A DNA stretch of 64,000 bases, from NCBI RefSeq assembly GCF_009389585.1, contig NZ_VIYG01000006.1, positions 186,001-250,000 on the forward strand. The letters run 5' to 3'. The notes below the pieces were generated by a model. That model was given only the letters and a program-made list of their open reading frames with translations. It was not told the origin of the DNA and made no database searches. This document shows positions 46,787 to 55,847 of the stretch, piece by piece; positions within the stretch are counted from its first letter, which is position 1, and every line of letters begins with the position of its first letter. The DNA is from Oceanobacillus sp. CFH 90083. Lineage in GTDB: Bacteria > Bacillota > Bacilli > Bacillales > Amphibacillaceae. The position numbers were made by a program, and so were the translations under genes.

Positions 46787-46966
46787 TGTTCAAAGCCTCC
46801 CAATGATAAGCAGCGAAGTAATGACCTTCTGCTGCGAGGGTCCAGGTCATGTGGGCAACGTGGAAGTCACCACATTCTGTTCTTGTGGAAGCTTGACGTG
46901 TTTTTTCGATGGGATTAGGCTGTGACTACTCATCCCATCAAAAACAGTTAGCCCTTTTTGAATACG
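46787..46966. repeat. Possible small palindromic element (MITE-like)
   Basis: Begins GTTCAAAGCC and ends GCCCTTTTTGAATAC, an imperfect terminal inverted repeat. It contains internal dyads (AAGCAGCGAAG / CTTCTGCTGCG region; GATGGGAT / ATCCCATC). The end style is shared with 60048-60172. No coding frame. Confidence 0.4.
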
Positions 46967-47060
46967 GGTCTAAATGCATTTTACTAGAAATGAAGCGTGT
47001 AATATAGTATTCTAGCATGATAATTCACAGACTTTTCAATCAGATAGAGGGGATCTAGAA

Positions 47061-47846
47061 ATGGAGAATATTGTTTATTTTAATCAAGTAACATGGCGCA
47101 GAAATAATCAGGAAATTTTAAAAGGAATTAATTGGCAAATTAGAGAAGGGGAGCAGTGGGCTATTTTAGGTTTAAATGGCTCAGGAAAAACCTCTCTCTT
47201 AAATATTATAACTGGCTATAACTATCCGACGTCTGGAAAAATGACGGTGCTGGATCAGCTTTTTGGAAGAACGGATTTATTCGAATTGCGAAAGTCAATT
47301 GGCTATGTCAGCAGTGCGCTGGAACGGTTTCAGGAAACCATCCAGCTGGAACCGGTCGAAAATGTGATTGTCAGCGGAAAATTTGCTTCCTTTGGCATCT
47401 ATGAAGAGGTGACAGCAGAGGATTGGCAGCAGGCAGACCAGATTCTTTCCGACCTGCGGCTGTCATATTTAAAAGGAAAAAAATATCAAGTACTTTCTCA
47501 AGGAGAGAAGAGAAGGGTTCTTATTGGTCGTGCGCTGATGAGCAGGCCGGAGATTTTGATTTTGGATGAACCCTGCTCTGGTTTAGATATTTTATCGCGT
47601 GAAGAAGTGCTGGAATTAATGGATGATTTAAAAAAGAATACGCATTTGCTTTATGTCACACATCATATTGAAGAAATTACTGAAGCAATTTCTCATGTTG
47701 CATTAGTTCGTGATGGTGAATTAGTTGCGACAGGAAAAAAGCGGGATGTTTTAACAGATGCTTTATTAAGTGACACATTTAAGATTCCTGTGCAAGTACA
47801 TTGGGATGCAGACAGACCCTGGTTAACCATTGAAAAACGGAAATAG
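47061..47846 (+). CDS. ylmA: Orphan ABC ATPase (YlmA-like)
   Basis: 261 aa. Walker A LGLNGSGKTSL (near 38), signature LSQGEKRR (near 146), Walker B ILILDEPCSGLD and switch His in YVTHHIEE. The N-terminal QVTWRRNNQEILKGINWQI and FGRTDLFELRKSIGYVSSAL are YlmA/ModF-like. No permease gene adjoins it, as is usual for YlmA, so its partner or role is unclear. GAGGGG ribosome site. Confidence 0.88.
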   Translation: MENIVYFNQVTWRRNNQEILKGINWQIREGEQWAILGLNGSGKTSLLNIITGYNYPTSGKMTVLDQLFGRTDLFELRKSIGYVSSALERFQETIQLEPVENVIVSGKFASFGIYEEVTAEDWQQADQILSDLRLSYLKGKKYQVLSQGEKRRVLIGRALMSRPEILILDEPCSGLDILSREEVLELMDDLKKNTHLLYVTHHIEEITEAISHVALVRDGELVATGKKRDVLTDALLSDTFKIPVQVHWDADRPWLTIEKRK

Positions 47847-47947
47847 CTGAGAACAAAATGTAATCGACACTCCCATTGATAGATGTTTCTAATTTTAGGA
47901 AAAAGGTGTATGATGAAAGAAAAAGTATATGAATGGGGGAAGGTTAA

Positions 47948-48997
47948 TTGAAAAGCAGATTTTTTATGGCTATTTTCATAGCTATGGCGCTATTATTGGC
48001 AGCATGCAGTAAGGATGATGATGGTCAAAAGCCGGCGCCGGAACCGGAAGAACAAACAGAGGAAATTCCTGAATTAGGGGAAGAAGAAGCAGTAGAGATA
48101 TTACAAGTCTATGAAGAAACATTCCGGAATATTATTGAAAATGCGGAGGAAGATGGAGAGTTAACAGATTTTCATTCTTGGGAAGAGCTTCATCAGGAAT
48201 TTTTAACAATTATGTCAGAAGCATTAGCAGAGGACATAGAAGATACGTATTTTGAAGAAAATGAAGAAGGATCTATCTACATAGCAACTCCAGAGGAGCC
48301 AGTCTGGTTTGATGAAGAAGAAACATATGCGTTTGAAAAAGTGGAAAATAATTTATATAAACTGGAGCAAGAGCAGACAGATCAGATGCTTATCGTTACT
48401 TACACGATTTTCTGGGATGAAGAGAAGTGGATTGTCGCAAATGTGGAACTGGAAGACCTTGCAGCGGAGGAAAGTAATGCGCTAAATGCCGAAGCGGATA
48501 CCAACACCGATCAGACGGAGCAGGAAAATAATCCGGATACAGAAACGACAGCAGAAACTGATGAGACAATGGATGAACATCTTTCTGATGATACGGATGC
48601 TAACACAGCAGAGGAAGATGTCCAGGCGAATGACAGTGAAGGAAATGACCCGAATCAGAGTGGTACAAATTCAAACAATAATGGCACATCGAATGGTACG
48701 GATGCAGATTCTTCGGAGGAGAGCCAGAATTTGGAATCCGTAGAGAATGAAGGAGAGAATTCAGAAGAAGCGTCATCCATAGATGAATCAACAGCTGAAA
48801 ATTTGGTTAAAGCACATTTGAATATTATAGATGATAATAGCTTACAAGCTGTTGCCAGTCATCAGGATGAAGATGGGAACTTTGTTGTTCAGGTATTTGA
48901 ACTTGTGGATCAGGAAGATGATATAGCACATACAGCTACTTATGGCTGGTATACGGTAGATAAAGATACGGGCGAAGTGAAAGAGACACAATTTTAA
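47948..48997 (+). CDS. Acidic lipoprotein with Asn/Asp/Glu-rich linker
   Basis: 349 aa. Lipobox LLAAC (Cys20) followed by DDDGQKPAPEPEEQ. A folded N-terminal domain (about 45-170, EEAVEILQVYEETFRNIIEN) precedes a long low-complexity region (about 175-285) rich in D, E, N, T and S, typical of cell-wall-crossing or salt-adapted surface segments. A C-terminal domain (about 285-349) ends HTATYGWYTVDKDTGEVKET. Function unknown. TTG start with GGGGGAAGG. Monocistronic, strong terminator. Confidence 0.82.
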   Translation: MKSRFFMAIFIAMALLLAACSKDDDGQKPAPEPEEQTEEIPELGEEEAVEILQVYEETFRNIIENAEEDGELTDFHSWEELHQEFLTIMSEALAEDIEDTYFEENEEGSIYIATPEEPVWFDEEETYAFEKVENNLYKLEQEQTDQMLIVTYTIFWDEEKWIVANVELEDLAAEESNALNAEADTNTDQTEQENNPDTETTAETDETMDEHLSDDTDANTAEEDVQANDSEGNDPNQSGTNSNNNGTSNGTDADSSEESQNLESVENEGENSEEASSIDESTAENLVKAHLNIIDDNSLQAVASHQDEDGNFVVQVFELVDQEDDIAHTATYGWYTVDKDTGEVKETQF

Positions 48998-49015
48998 ATG
49001 GGAAAAAATAAGTAT

Positions 49016-49063
49016 AAAACTGGCGGAATGCTCTTATTAAAAGAAGTATTCCGCCAGTTTTTT
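49016..49063 (+). terminator. Terminator after the acidic lipoprotein gene
   Basis: AAAACTGGCGGAAT / ATTCCGCCAGTTTT, perfect 14-bp stem, T run. Confidence 0.93.
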
Positions 49064-49155
49064 GTTATAAAATAGCGTCCGGTAAAGAAATGAGCCGGCT
49101 AAGAATGCAACGTTACCGAGGCTGTCATGTTGTTAGTCTGTAAGGGTGTTTTATA

Positions 49156-49401
49156 CTACCGTTTAAGCTTTTCCATCAAATGGTCTGCTTCCTTTGCATG
49201 GGGTGTATAGCTGTTATTTTTCCAATGATTCCAGATTTCTGATACCAATAGAGCGATAAGAGATAATACGGATACAAGTTCTTCATTTGACAGAGGAATA
49301 AGCCTGTAGCCGAAAAGCATGGCGGCAGTATTAACAAAAACGATAATTAGAACAGCCAGCCGTACCCATTTGTTATTAATTTTTGCTAAGTTTTCGCTCA
49401 T
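49156..49401 (-). CDS. Solitary holin, SPP1/XhlB type
   Basis: 81 aa, two helices (about 13-32 and 40-58) and a charged tail WNHWKNNSYTPHAKEADHLM, the pattern of SPP1/PBSX XhlB holins. Holins open the membrane for endolysins. No endolysin or phage structural genes are adjacent, so it is a phage relic or has been kept for another use, perhaps protein release. GGGGG before the ATG. Divergent from the LPMO gene. Confidence 0.8.
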   Translation of the reverse strand: MSENLAKINNKWVRLAVLIIVFVNTAAMLFGYRLIPLSNEELVSVLSLIALLVSEIWNHWKNNSYTPHAKEADHLMEKLKR

Positions 49402-49658
49402 GAAAGTAGCCCCCTTTTTATAGCTTATGGGCTTGGGCAGATAATTATGAGAGAGGAAATAATCTAATATAAAGTTATAATGTTACATTAATATTAAAAA
49501 TGTTACATTTGTATTAAACATTATAATCTATGTTGGCGCTTTCAACTTTTGGTGATAGTATAAATCTAAGATGGTCGTAAATGAAGGATATAATGATTTT
49601 CACCTGTGAGAATACCTCTCTCATTTATAACTGTCTAAACAAATAAAGGAGGAGTTTT

Positions 49659-50456
49659 ATGCAAAGGTTATTTCAGGGCAAGTCATTGAAGTATCTAGGA
49701 ACATCTATTGTTTCACTCGTCTTTTTAATGTTTATTGGGTTAGAAACAGCAGCTGCACACGGATATATTGAGCAGCCAAAATCAAGAGGATTATTGTGTA
49801 ATGAGCAAGTCAATACAGGTTGTGGAGGCGTTCAATGGGAACCGCAAAGCCTTGAAGGGCCAAAAGGATTTCCAGGGGTAAGTATTCCGGATGGAGAAAT
49901 TGCTTCCGCTGGAGGCGTTTTTCCACAATTGGATGAACAGACGGCAGATCGATGGGCAAAGGTGAATTTGAATTCTGGAGTAAATTCATTTACCTGGCAT
50001 TTAACAGCTAAGCATGCAACAACGAAATGGCATTATTATATTACAAAGCCTGATTGGAATCCCAATCAGCCATTAACAAGAGATCAATTTGAACTGGTTC
50101 CATTCTATGAAGTATATGATGGAGGAGCAAGACCTGGCGAAAAAGTAACGCATCAAGTAACAATTCCGGAACGGACAGGCTACCATGTCATTTTAGGAGT
50201 CTGGGATGTGGATGATACGGCGAATGCTTTCTATAACGTCATTGATGCTAACTTTGGCGGTACAGGAACAAATCCAGATCCAGACCCGGCTCCTGAAGAA
50301 CCAAATCCAGAAGTTCCTAATTATCCAGCATGGGATGCTAGTTTGATTTATCTTGGAGGAGACAAAGTTACGTACAATGGCAAGGTCTATCAAGCAAAAT
50401 GGTGGACAACAGGAGAGACACCAGGAAGTGCTGGTGTCTGGCAGTTGATAGAATGA
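49659..50456 (+). CDS. AA10 lytic polysaccharide monooxygenase with chitin-binding module
   Basis: 265 aa secreted copper enzyme that oxidatively cleaves chitin. The signal peptide ends ETAAA, leaving His34 (HGYIEQPKSRG) as the N-terminal residue of the copper histidine brace. The second His is in WHLTAKHATTKWHYYITKPD, and the axial Phe region is DTANAFYNVIDANF. A Pro/Asp linker (NPDPDPAPEEPNPEVP) leads to a CBM5/12 module (PAWDASLIYLGGDKVTYNGK, WWTTGETPG). Length is typical. AAAGGAGG ribosome site. Adjacent divergent holin is the only special context. Confidence 0.95.
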   Translation: MQRLFQGKSLKYLGTSIVSLVFLMFIGLETAAAHGYIEQPKSRGLLCNEQVNTGCGGVQWEPQSLEGPKGFPGVSIPDGEIASAGGVFPQLDEQTADRWAKVNLNSGVNSFTWHLTAKHATTKWHYYITKPDWNPNQPLTRDQFELVPFYEVYDGGARPGEKVTHQVTIPERTGYHVILGVWDVDDTANAFYNVIDANFGGTGTNPDPDPAPEEPNPEVPNYPAWDASLIYLGGDKVTYNGKVYQAKWWTTGETPGSAGVWQLIE

Positions 50457-50576
50457 GCGAATCGAAATTCTCAAGAGATTCAAACAGTTTCATAAGGTAG
50501 ATATATTTATATATTTACCAAAATAAAAAAAGAATGTTGCATAAATGTAAAAATTTTAGTATGATACTCTATAATT

Positions 50577-50824
50577 TATTAATGAAAAGCAATGAAGAGG
50601 ACACGAATTACTTGGAAGGCTTAAAGAGAGGAGAGCAGAAGCTGAGAGCTCTCTAGCCAGGAAGGGTAATTTACCGCCTCTGAGCTGCGTCAGGGGAGCA
50701 ACTGACGTCGTAAAATGCAACGTTACTGCAAAATGAAGCCGTCAATGTTTGACGGGAATTTGGGTGGAACCGCGGAGATAACACATTCGCCCCTTCTTAG
50801 GAAGGGGAGGATGTGTTTTTTTAA
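50577..50824 (+). promoter_or_regulatory. T-box leader 1 of thrS, threonine-specific
   Basis: T-box core GGGTGGAACCGCGG at 50762-50775. The specifier region reads AATTTACCGCC with ACC (Thr) at 50673-50675. The terminator stem at 50783-50823 (CACATTCGCCCCTTC / GAAGGGGAGGATGTG) ends in a T run. First of two near-identical leaders. Confidence 0.93.
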
Positions 50825-50844
50825 TACGATAAAAAATGATTAGA

Positions 50845-51090
50845 CAAGAAAAAGCGATGAAGAGGATATGAATTATCTGAAAGGTTTAAAGAGAGGAGAG
50901 CAGAAGGTGGGAGCTCTCTAACCAAGCAGGATCATTTACCACCTCCAGAGTGCGTCAGGGTAGCAACTGACGCCGTAGAATGCAACGTTACTGCAAAATG
51001 AAGCTGTCAATGTTTGACGGGAATTTGGGTGGAACCACGGAAAAGCATATTCGTCCCTTTGTAATAGAAGGAGGAGTATGCTTTTTTCTT
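50845..51090 (+). promoter_or_regulatory. T-box leader 2 of thrS, threonine-specific
   Basis: Close copy of the first leader: GGGTGGAACCACGG at 51027-51040 (one change in the usual CCGCGG), specifier ACC at 50938-50940, and a terminator AAGCATATTCGTCCC / GGAGGAGTATGCTT with T run at 51042-51089. Two in series require two read-through events, tightening control. Confidence 0.92.
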
Positions 51091-51102
51091 TGTACCACTT
51101 TA

Positions 51103-51192
51103 AGGTTTTGATGGGGAGAGTAATCGCAGCCCCAGTCCCAACTAAGGCAATCCTGGCAATCCTGCGCCTTTCGGACTTGGCTTGCCAAGTTT
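51103..51192 (-). mobile_element. IS3-family fragment between thrS leader and gene
   Basis: Minus strand reads CQDCLSWDWGCDYSPHQNL. About 39 bp (51105-51143) match 16532-16570 with roughly eight changes, the same CDY..HQN part of an IS3-type transposase. It lies in the thrS 5' UTR, after both terminators. Confidence 0.5.
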
Positions 51193-51223
51193 TCTTTAAA
51201 AATTTAGAAGGAGTGTTTAGAAA

Positions 51224-53146
51224 ATGAATAATAAAGTAAAAATTGTATTTCCAGATGGCAGAGAGAAAAAGGTCGAAAAGGGTATTTCATTAAAAGAAAT
51301 TGCAGAACAAATATCAGTGAGTTTGGCAAAGAAAGCTGTTGCAGGAAAAGTGAACGGCAAGCTGGTGGATGTAAGTTATTCTATTTCAGAAGAGAGTGCG
51401 ATTGAACTCTTGACACTAGATTCGGAAGAAGGGCTCGGTGTTATGCGTCATACTGCTGCACATATTTTAGCACAGGCAGTGGAGCGTCTTTTTGGGAAAG
51501 GGAGTGTTCAGTTTGGTGTTGGTCCTGTTATCGAACATGGCTTCTATTATGATATGAAATGTCAGGTATCGATAAATCAGGCCGATTTACTGGAAATCGA
51601 AAAAGAGATGCAAAAGATTATTCAGGAAAATATTTCGATTCGTTCTTATGAGCTTTCGTTAGAAGAAGCGGAATTGTACTTTAAAAGTCAGAATCAGCCT
51701 TATAAGCTAGAGCTGCTAAAGCGTATTCCGGTAGATGAAGGCATCACAATCTATGAGCAGGGAGATTTCGCTGATTTATGCCGGGGGCCTCATTTACCAT
51801 CTACTGGCTATGTAAAAGCATTTCGCCTTACAAAACTGGCCGGAGCATATTGGCGTGGTGACAGTAATAATGAAATGCTCCAGCGTATTTATGGCATTGC
51901 ATTTGCAAAGAAAAAAGATTTAGAAGCGCATTTGCGCTTCTTAGAAGAAGCTGAAAAAAGGGATCATCGTAAATTAGGGAAACAGCTGGAACTATTTATG
52001 TTTTCTGAGGAAGCGCCGGGTATGCCATTTTATTTACCTGATGGTCAAATTATCCGTCAGGAGCTTGAACAGTTTTCCAGAGAAGCACAGCTAAAAGCAG
52101 GGTATCAGGAAGTACGTACGCCGCTTTTAATGAATCAGCAGCTTTGGGAGGAATCCGGTCATTGGGATCACTATCATGAGAACATGTATTTTTCCGAAGT
52201 AGACCATACAAACTTTGCTCTGAAACCGATGAATTGTCCGGGACACATGTTAATTTATAAACAAAAGCTGCGCTCTTATCGTGATTTGCCGATAAGACTG
52301 GCTGAATTCGGGCAAGTACACCGTCATGAATACAGTGGAGCTTTAAATGGATTACTTCGGGTCCGCACTTTTTGTCAGGATGATGCCCATATTTTTGTAA
52401 GGGAGGACCAGATTGAGGCGGAAATGGAAAAAGCGATTCATTTAATTGATGAGATATATGGAGTGTTTGGTTTTTCTTATACTATTGAATTATCCACTCG
52501 GCCGGACAACTCAATGGGAGATGATGCAGCCTGGGAAATGTCAGAGCAAGCTTTAGCAAATGTTTTAGAGCGTGTAGATCTGCCTTATCAGGTAAATGAG
52601 GGGGATGGTGCATTTTATGGACCGAAAATTGATTTTCATATCAAAGATGCTCTAGGACGCAGTCATCAATGTGCAACATTGCAGCTGGATTTTCAAATGC
52701 CGGAGAAATTTGATTTAACTTATGTCAATGCTGATAATGCAAAGGAACGTCCAGTTGTTATCCATCGGGCTATATATGGGTCCATTGATCGCTTTTTGGG
52801 CATTCTGGTAGAACATTTTGCAGGTGCTTTTCCTGTTTGGCTGGCTCCTGTTCAAGCTATTATTCTGCCGGTTTCCTCCGTGCATCAGCCTTATGCTGAT
52901 CGATTAAGGAAAACTTTTAAAGCAGCAGGTATCCGTATTGAAATAGATGACCGGGAAGAGAAGCTTGGATGGAAGCTCAGAGAAGCGCAGATAAAGAAAA
53001 TACCTTATATATTTGTTGCTGGTGATACGGAGGAAGAACAACAAGCGATAAATGTCAGGAAATATGGGGAGAAACAGAGTAACAGCTTATCTGTTATGGA
53101 TGTATTAAAAAATGTGGAGAAGGAAATTTTAGAAAAGCACGTATAA
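51224..53146 (+). CDS. thrS: Threonyl-tRNA synthetase (ThrS/ThrZ)
   Basis: 640 aa class II synthetase. N-terminal TGS domain (1-62), editing domain with HxxxH (RHTAAHILAQAVERLFG near 72), and the catalytic core: zinc Cys/His in KPMNCPGHML, motif 2 FGQVHRHEYSGALNGLLRVR, and motif 3 VVIHRAIYGSIDRFLGILVE. The C-terminal anticodon domain begins PVWLAPVQAIILPVS. Complete. GAAGGAG before the ATG. Two threonine T-boxes upstream resemble the arrangement of B. subtilis thrZ (three) more than thrS (one), so it may be a ThrZ-type paralogue. Confidence 0.95.
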   Translation: MNNKVKIVFPDGREKKVEKGISLKEIAEQISVSLAKKAVAGKVNGKLVDVSYSISEESAIELLTLDSEEGLGVMRHTAAHILAQAVERLFGKGSVQFGVGPVIEHGFYYDMKCQVSINQADLLEIEKEMQKIIQENISIRSYELSLEEAELYFKSQNQPYKLELLKRIPVDEGITIYEQGDFADLCRGPHLPSTGYVKAFRLTKLAGAYWRGDSNNEMLQRIYGIAFAKKKDLEAHLRFLEEAEKRDHRKLGKQLELFMFSEEAPGMPFYLPDGQIIRQELEQFSREAQLKAGYQEVRTPLLMNQQLWEESGHWDHYHENMYFSEVDHTNFALKPMNCPGHMLIYKQKLRSYRDLPIRLAEFGQVHRHEYSGALNGLLRVRTFCQDDAHIFVREDQIEAEMEKAIHLIDEIYGVFGFSYTIELSTRPDNSMGDDAAWEMSEQALANVLERVDLPYQVNEGDGAFYGPKIDFHIKDALGRSHQCATLQLDFQMPEKFDLTYVNADNAKERPVVIHRAIYGSIDRFLGILVEHFAGAFPVWLAPVQAIILPVSSVHQPYADRLRKTFKAAGIRIEIDDREEKLGWKLREAQIKKIPYIFVAGDTEEEQQAINVRKYGEKQSNSLSVMDVLKNVEKEILEKHV

Positions 53147-53257
53147 TTTTACGAAATGAGGAATTTCCTGTCGGATATCTTTGTATAATTACTATTCATT
53201 CTCTCTCCTTTCGTATAAAATGGAAGTATCATCTAAAGCTGAAGGGGATGAGTGAGG

Positions 53258-53713
53258 ATGACCATTACATTTAAGAAAATTGACAGCTCGAACTATAAAA
53301 AATGCTCGCTATTAAAAGTGAATGATAATCAAAAAGATTTTGTAGCTCCTAATTGGTATTCTATTTTAGAAGCGGTTTATGAAGGGGAAGAGAAACATCC
53401 ATATGCCATTTATCATGAAGAGGAAATGGTCGGGTTTTTAATGTATTCTTATTATCCGGCAGATGAAGAATATCATAAAGATTCATGGTGGATGGAACGA
53501 TTTATGGTTGCCAAAGACTTTCAAGGTAAGGGATATGGAAAAGCATCATTAAAGAAATTTATAGAAGACTTTCAAAGCGATTATCCAGAAGAAGAATTAC
53601 GAACATCTGCTGTGAAGGATAATCATGTTGCTATCACATTGTATGAGCATAGCGGCTTTCAACGGACAGGTGAATTTGTTGAAGGAGAGGCAGTACTGTT
53701 GTTAGGTAGTTAG
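53258..53713 (+). CDS. GNAT acetyltransferase (spermidine/BltD-like)
   Basis: 151 aa. GNAT fold with the acetyl-CoA loop MVAKDFQGKGYGKASLKKF (Q-x-x-G-x-G/A) and AITLYEHSGFQRTGEF near the end, similar to spermidine N-acetyltransferases of bacilli. Substrate not certain. ATG 53258 chosen; AAGGGG lies 11 nt upstream. Monocistronic with a hairpin after it. Confidence 0.88.
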   Translation: MTITFKKIDSSNYKKCSLLKVNDNQKDFVAPNWYSILEAVYEGEEKHPYAIYHEEEMVGFLMYSYYPADEEYHKDSWWMERFMVAKDFQGKGYGKASLKKFIEDFQSDYPEEELRTSAVKDNHVAITLYEHSGFQRTGEFVEGEAVLLLGS

Positions 53714-53731
53714 AAGTGTCCCAAATATTAG

Positions 53732-53770
53732 TAAAGGGCCGATGATTAATTTAAAATCATTGGCCTTTTC
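53732..53770 (+). terminator. Terminator
   Basis: AAAGGGCCGATGATT / AATCATTGGCCTTT stem and TTTT. Confidence 0.85.
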
Positions 53771-53955
53771 GTAATTGGAGAATTTCCTTCCTTTCAGAAA
53801 AATTCTTATTAAAGAGATTCATAAATCCTCCGTTCTTAATACTTTTCCAGGAATTAATAAAAATTATTGATAAACCTAATAAAATTTTATAATAATGTAA
53901 TTTTTCTTAAAATATTGATTTGTTGTTAAATTAATGTTTTAATTTTTAATAGCGA

Positions 53956-53973
53956 TAACTGGTAGTAACGTCA
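53956..53973 (+). promoter_or_regulatory. Shared 18-bp motif upstream of gntR
   Basis: TAACTGGTAGTAACGTCA, matching 59049-59066 upstream of the lysR gene at 16 of 18 positions. It sits 22 bp before the GntR start. Candidate common operator of the sulfonate locus. Confidence 0.5.
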
Positions 53974-53995
53974 CAACCAAAGAGGTGCAAAGCAG

Positions 53996-54721
53996 ATGAT
54001 TGATGAAACATTATATATTCCACTACACGTTCAACTTAGTAAAAGTTTAGAAGAAAAAATAAAAGCACAGGAGTATATTGAAAGAATTCCAAGCGAACGA
54101 GAATTGATGGATATTTATTCGGTAAGCAGAACTACGGTAAGAGAAGCAGTAACAAAGCTTGTAAATGATGGATTGTTAATTAAAGTGCATGGAAAAGGAA
54201 CTTATGTAAATAAGAAGCCGCCGATTCAAGAGTGGTTATCTTCATTAAATAGTTTTACAGAAACAGTAACAAGAATGGGGTTGATACCTGGCAGCAAACT
54301 ATTAACTTCTAAAAAGTTAGCAGCGGATAAACATGGAATAGATGTGTTTAAAGAAGATGTATTTATGATAGAAAGACTTCGTTACGCAAGTGATAAACCT
54401 GTTGCAATTGAACAGCATTATTATCCAATTTCAATCGGAGAACGTTTATCTGAATTTAATCTTGATAAAGAAACCATATATGATTTATTAGAAAACGAGT
54501 TAGGTATTGTTCTGGATGAAGCAGAACAGTATATAACAACAGCTATAATTGAGGATCACTTAGCGCAATATCTAGAAATACCTTATGGCTCAAATGTATT
54601 ACTTGCAGAGAGGACAATAGTTGATGGTAAAGGGAATGTCATTGAGTATTATATTGGGCAATACCGTCCTGATATGTACACCTTCCGAATAAAAACCAAA
54701 AGAAATATCAATAAAAAATAA
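53996..54721 (+). CDS. GntR-family regulator with UTRA domain (HutC type)
   Basis: 241 aa. N-terminal winged helix (IPSERELMDIYSVSRTTVRE AVTKLVNDGLLIKVHGKGTYV) and a UTRA ligand domain (about 90-235; ERLRYASDKPVAIEQHYYP, VLLAERTIVDGKGNVIEYYI). It lies 62 bp upstream of the TRAP transporter genes on the same strand and probably controls them in response to the imported sulfonate or a product. AGAGGTG ribosome site. Confidence 0.92.
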   Translation: MIDETLYIPLHVQLSKSLEEKIKAQEYIERIPSERELMDIYSVSRTTVREAVTKLVNDGLLIKVHGKGTYVNKKPPIQEWLSSLNSFTETVTRMGLIPGSKLLTSKKLAADKHGIDVFKEDVFMIERLRYASDKPVAIEQHYYPISIGERLSEFNLDKETIYDLLENELGIVLDEAEQYITTAIIEDHLAQYLEIPYGSNVLLAERTIVDGKGNVIEYYIGQYRPDMYTFRIKTKRNINKK

Positions 54722-54783
54722 TTGATAGTGCCAATTAATTTTTATGAACTCCTAAATGTAAACGCTATCAAATGGAGGTTGTT

Positions 54784-55836
54784 ATGAAAAAGCTATTTCT
54801 ACCGATCCTCGCTGTTTTCGTATTTTTTTTAATGGTTTTTTTAGGTGATGAAAGGTTAGCCAGACTTTCCGGGTCGACAGAACTAGATGTTATTACACTT
54901 AGAGCTGCTCAGTCAAAGGCATGGAATCACCCCGTTTCACAGGGGATTGATAAGTTTGCAGAATTGGTAGAGGAAAAATCCGATGGAGAAATAATTATTG
55001 AAACATATCATGATGGATTGATTGGAGATGACCGGGAAGTTATTGAAAGCGCTCAAAGAGGAAGTATTGCTTTTGCCAGCTCATCTACACCGAATATGAC
55101 CAGTTTTACAAATTACTTTACGGCTTGGGACCTGCCTTACATTTTTGAAAATAAAGAGGAAGTATATAAAGCAATTGATGGAGAGCCTGGAGATATCGTT
55201 CGTGAAGAGATGGAAAAGTCAGGATTTAAAGTTGTTTTCTTTCCAGACTATGGTTTTCGGCAAATTGTCAATAACAATAGAGCTATTGAGAAGCCATCAG
55301 ATCTTAACGGGATGAAAATCAGAACAACCAATTCAAGAATAGAACAAGCAGACTTTGCAGCCTTTGGTGCAAACCCGACTCCGGTTGCCTGGTCTGAAGT
55401 TTTTACAGCATTGCAGCAAGGGACAGTAGATGGAGAGGGAAATACGTATTCTCTCCTTTGGGATTCAAAGCATCAGGAAGTTCTCTCCTATGCAGCAGAA
55501 GTAAATTATAACTACAGTTCAGATATTCTTGTTATGAATAAAGAACTTTACGAAGAGCTTGAACCGTACCAGCAGGAAATTATTATGGAGGCTGGTCAGG
55601 AAGCAATGGAGTGGCAAAGAGTCGTTGCAACAGAAAGAGATGAGGAGGCAAAGCAGCAATTTATTGATTACGGGATTGAAGTATATGAACCTACAGAAGA
55701 AGAATATCTGGAATGGAAGCAGGCGACAGAAATAGTCTGGGATCAATACGTCAGGGAAGGATACGCTGAGCCGGATTATGTTGACATTATCTTAGAAACC
55801 TTAGGAAAGACAAGAGAAAGTATTTTTGAACAATAG
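54784..55836 (+). CDS. TRAP transporter solute-binding protein (DctP)
   Basis: 350 aa. Binds an organic anion outside the cell. Family segments: LRAAQSKAWNHPVSQGIDKF, the KPSDLNGMKIRTTNSRIEQA signature with the substrate arginine, NPTPVAWSEVFTALQQGTVD and GEGNTYSLLWDSKHQEVLSY. The N-terminus is a hydrophobic helix (LPILAVFVFFLMVFLG) without a lipobox cysteine, so it is probably membrane-tethered by an uncleaved anchor. Start at 54784 with GGAGG 7 nt upstream. Followed 11 bp later by the fused permease. Confidence 0.93.
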   Translation: MKKLFLPILAVFVFFLMVFLGDERLARLSGSTELDVITLRAAQSKAWNHPVSQGIDKFAELVEEKSDGEIIIETYHDGLIGDDREVIESAQRGSIAFASSSTPNMTSFTNYFTAWDLPYIFENKEEVYKAIDGEPGDIVREEMEKSGFKVVFFPDYGFRQIVNNNRAIEKPSDLNGMKIRTTNSRIEQADFAAFGANPTPVAWSEVFTALQQGTVDGEGNTYSLLWDSKHQEVLSYAAEVNYNYSSDILVMNKELYEELEPYQQEIIMEAGQEAMEWQRVVATERDEEAKQQFIDYGIEVYEPTEEEYLEWKQATEIVWDQYVREGYAEPDYVDIILETLGKTRESIFEQ

Positions 55837-55847
55837 GGGTGAGATAA

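Noticed and set aside
46909-46946. GATGGGAT/ATCCCATC hairpin considered as the terminator of the MFS gene
   Set aside because: T tract precedes rather than follows the stem on the plus strand; treated as part of the palindromic element.
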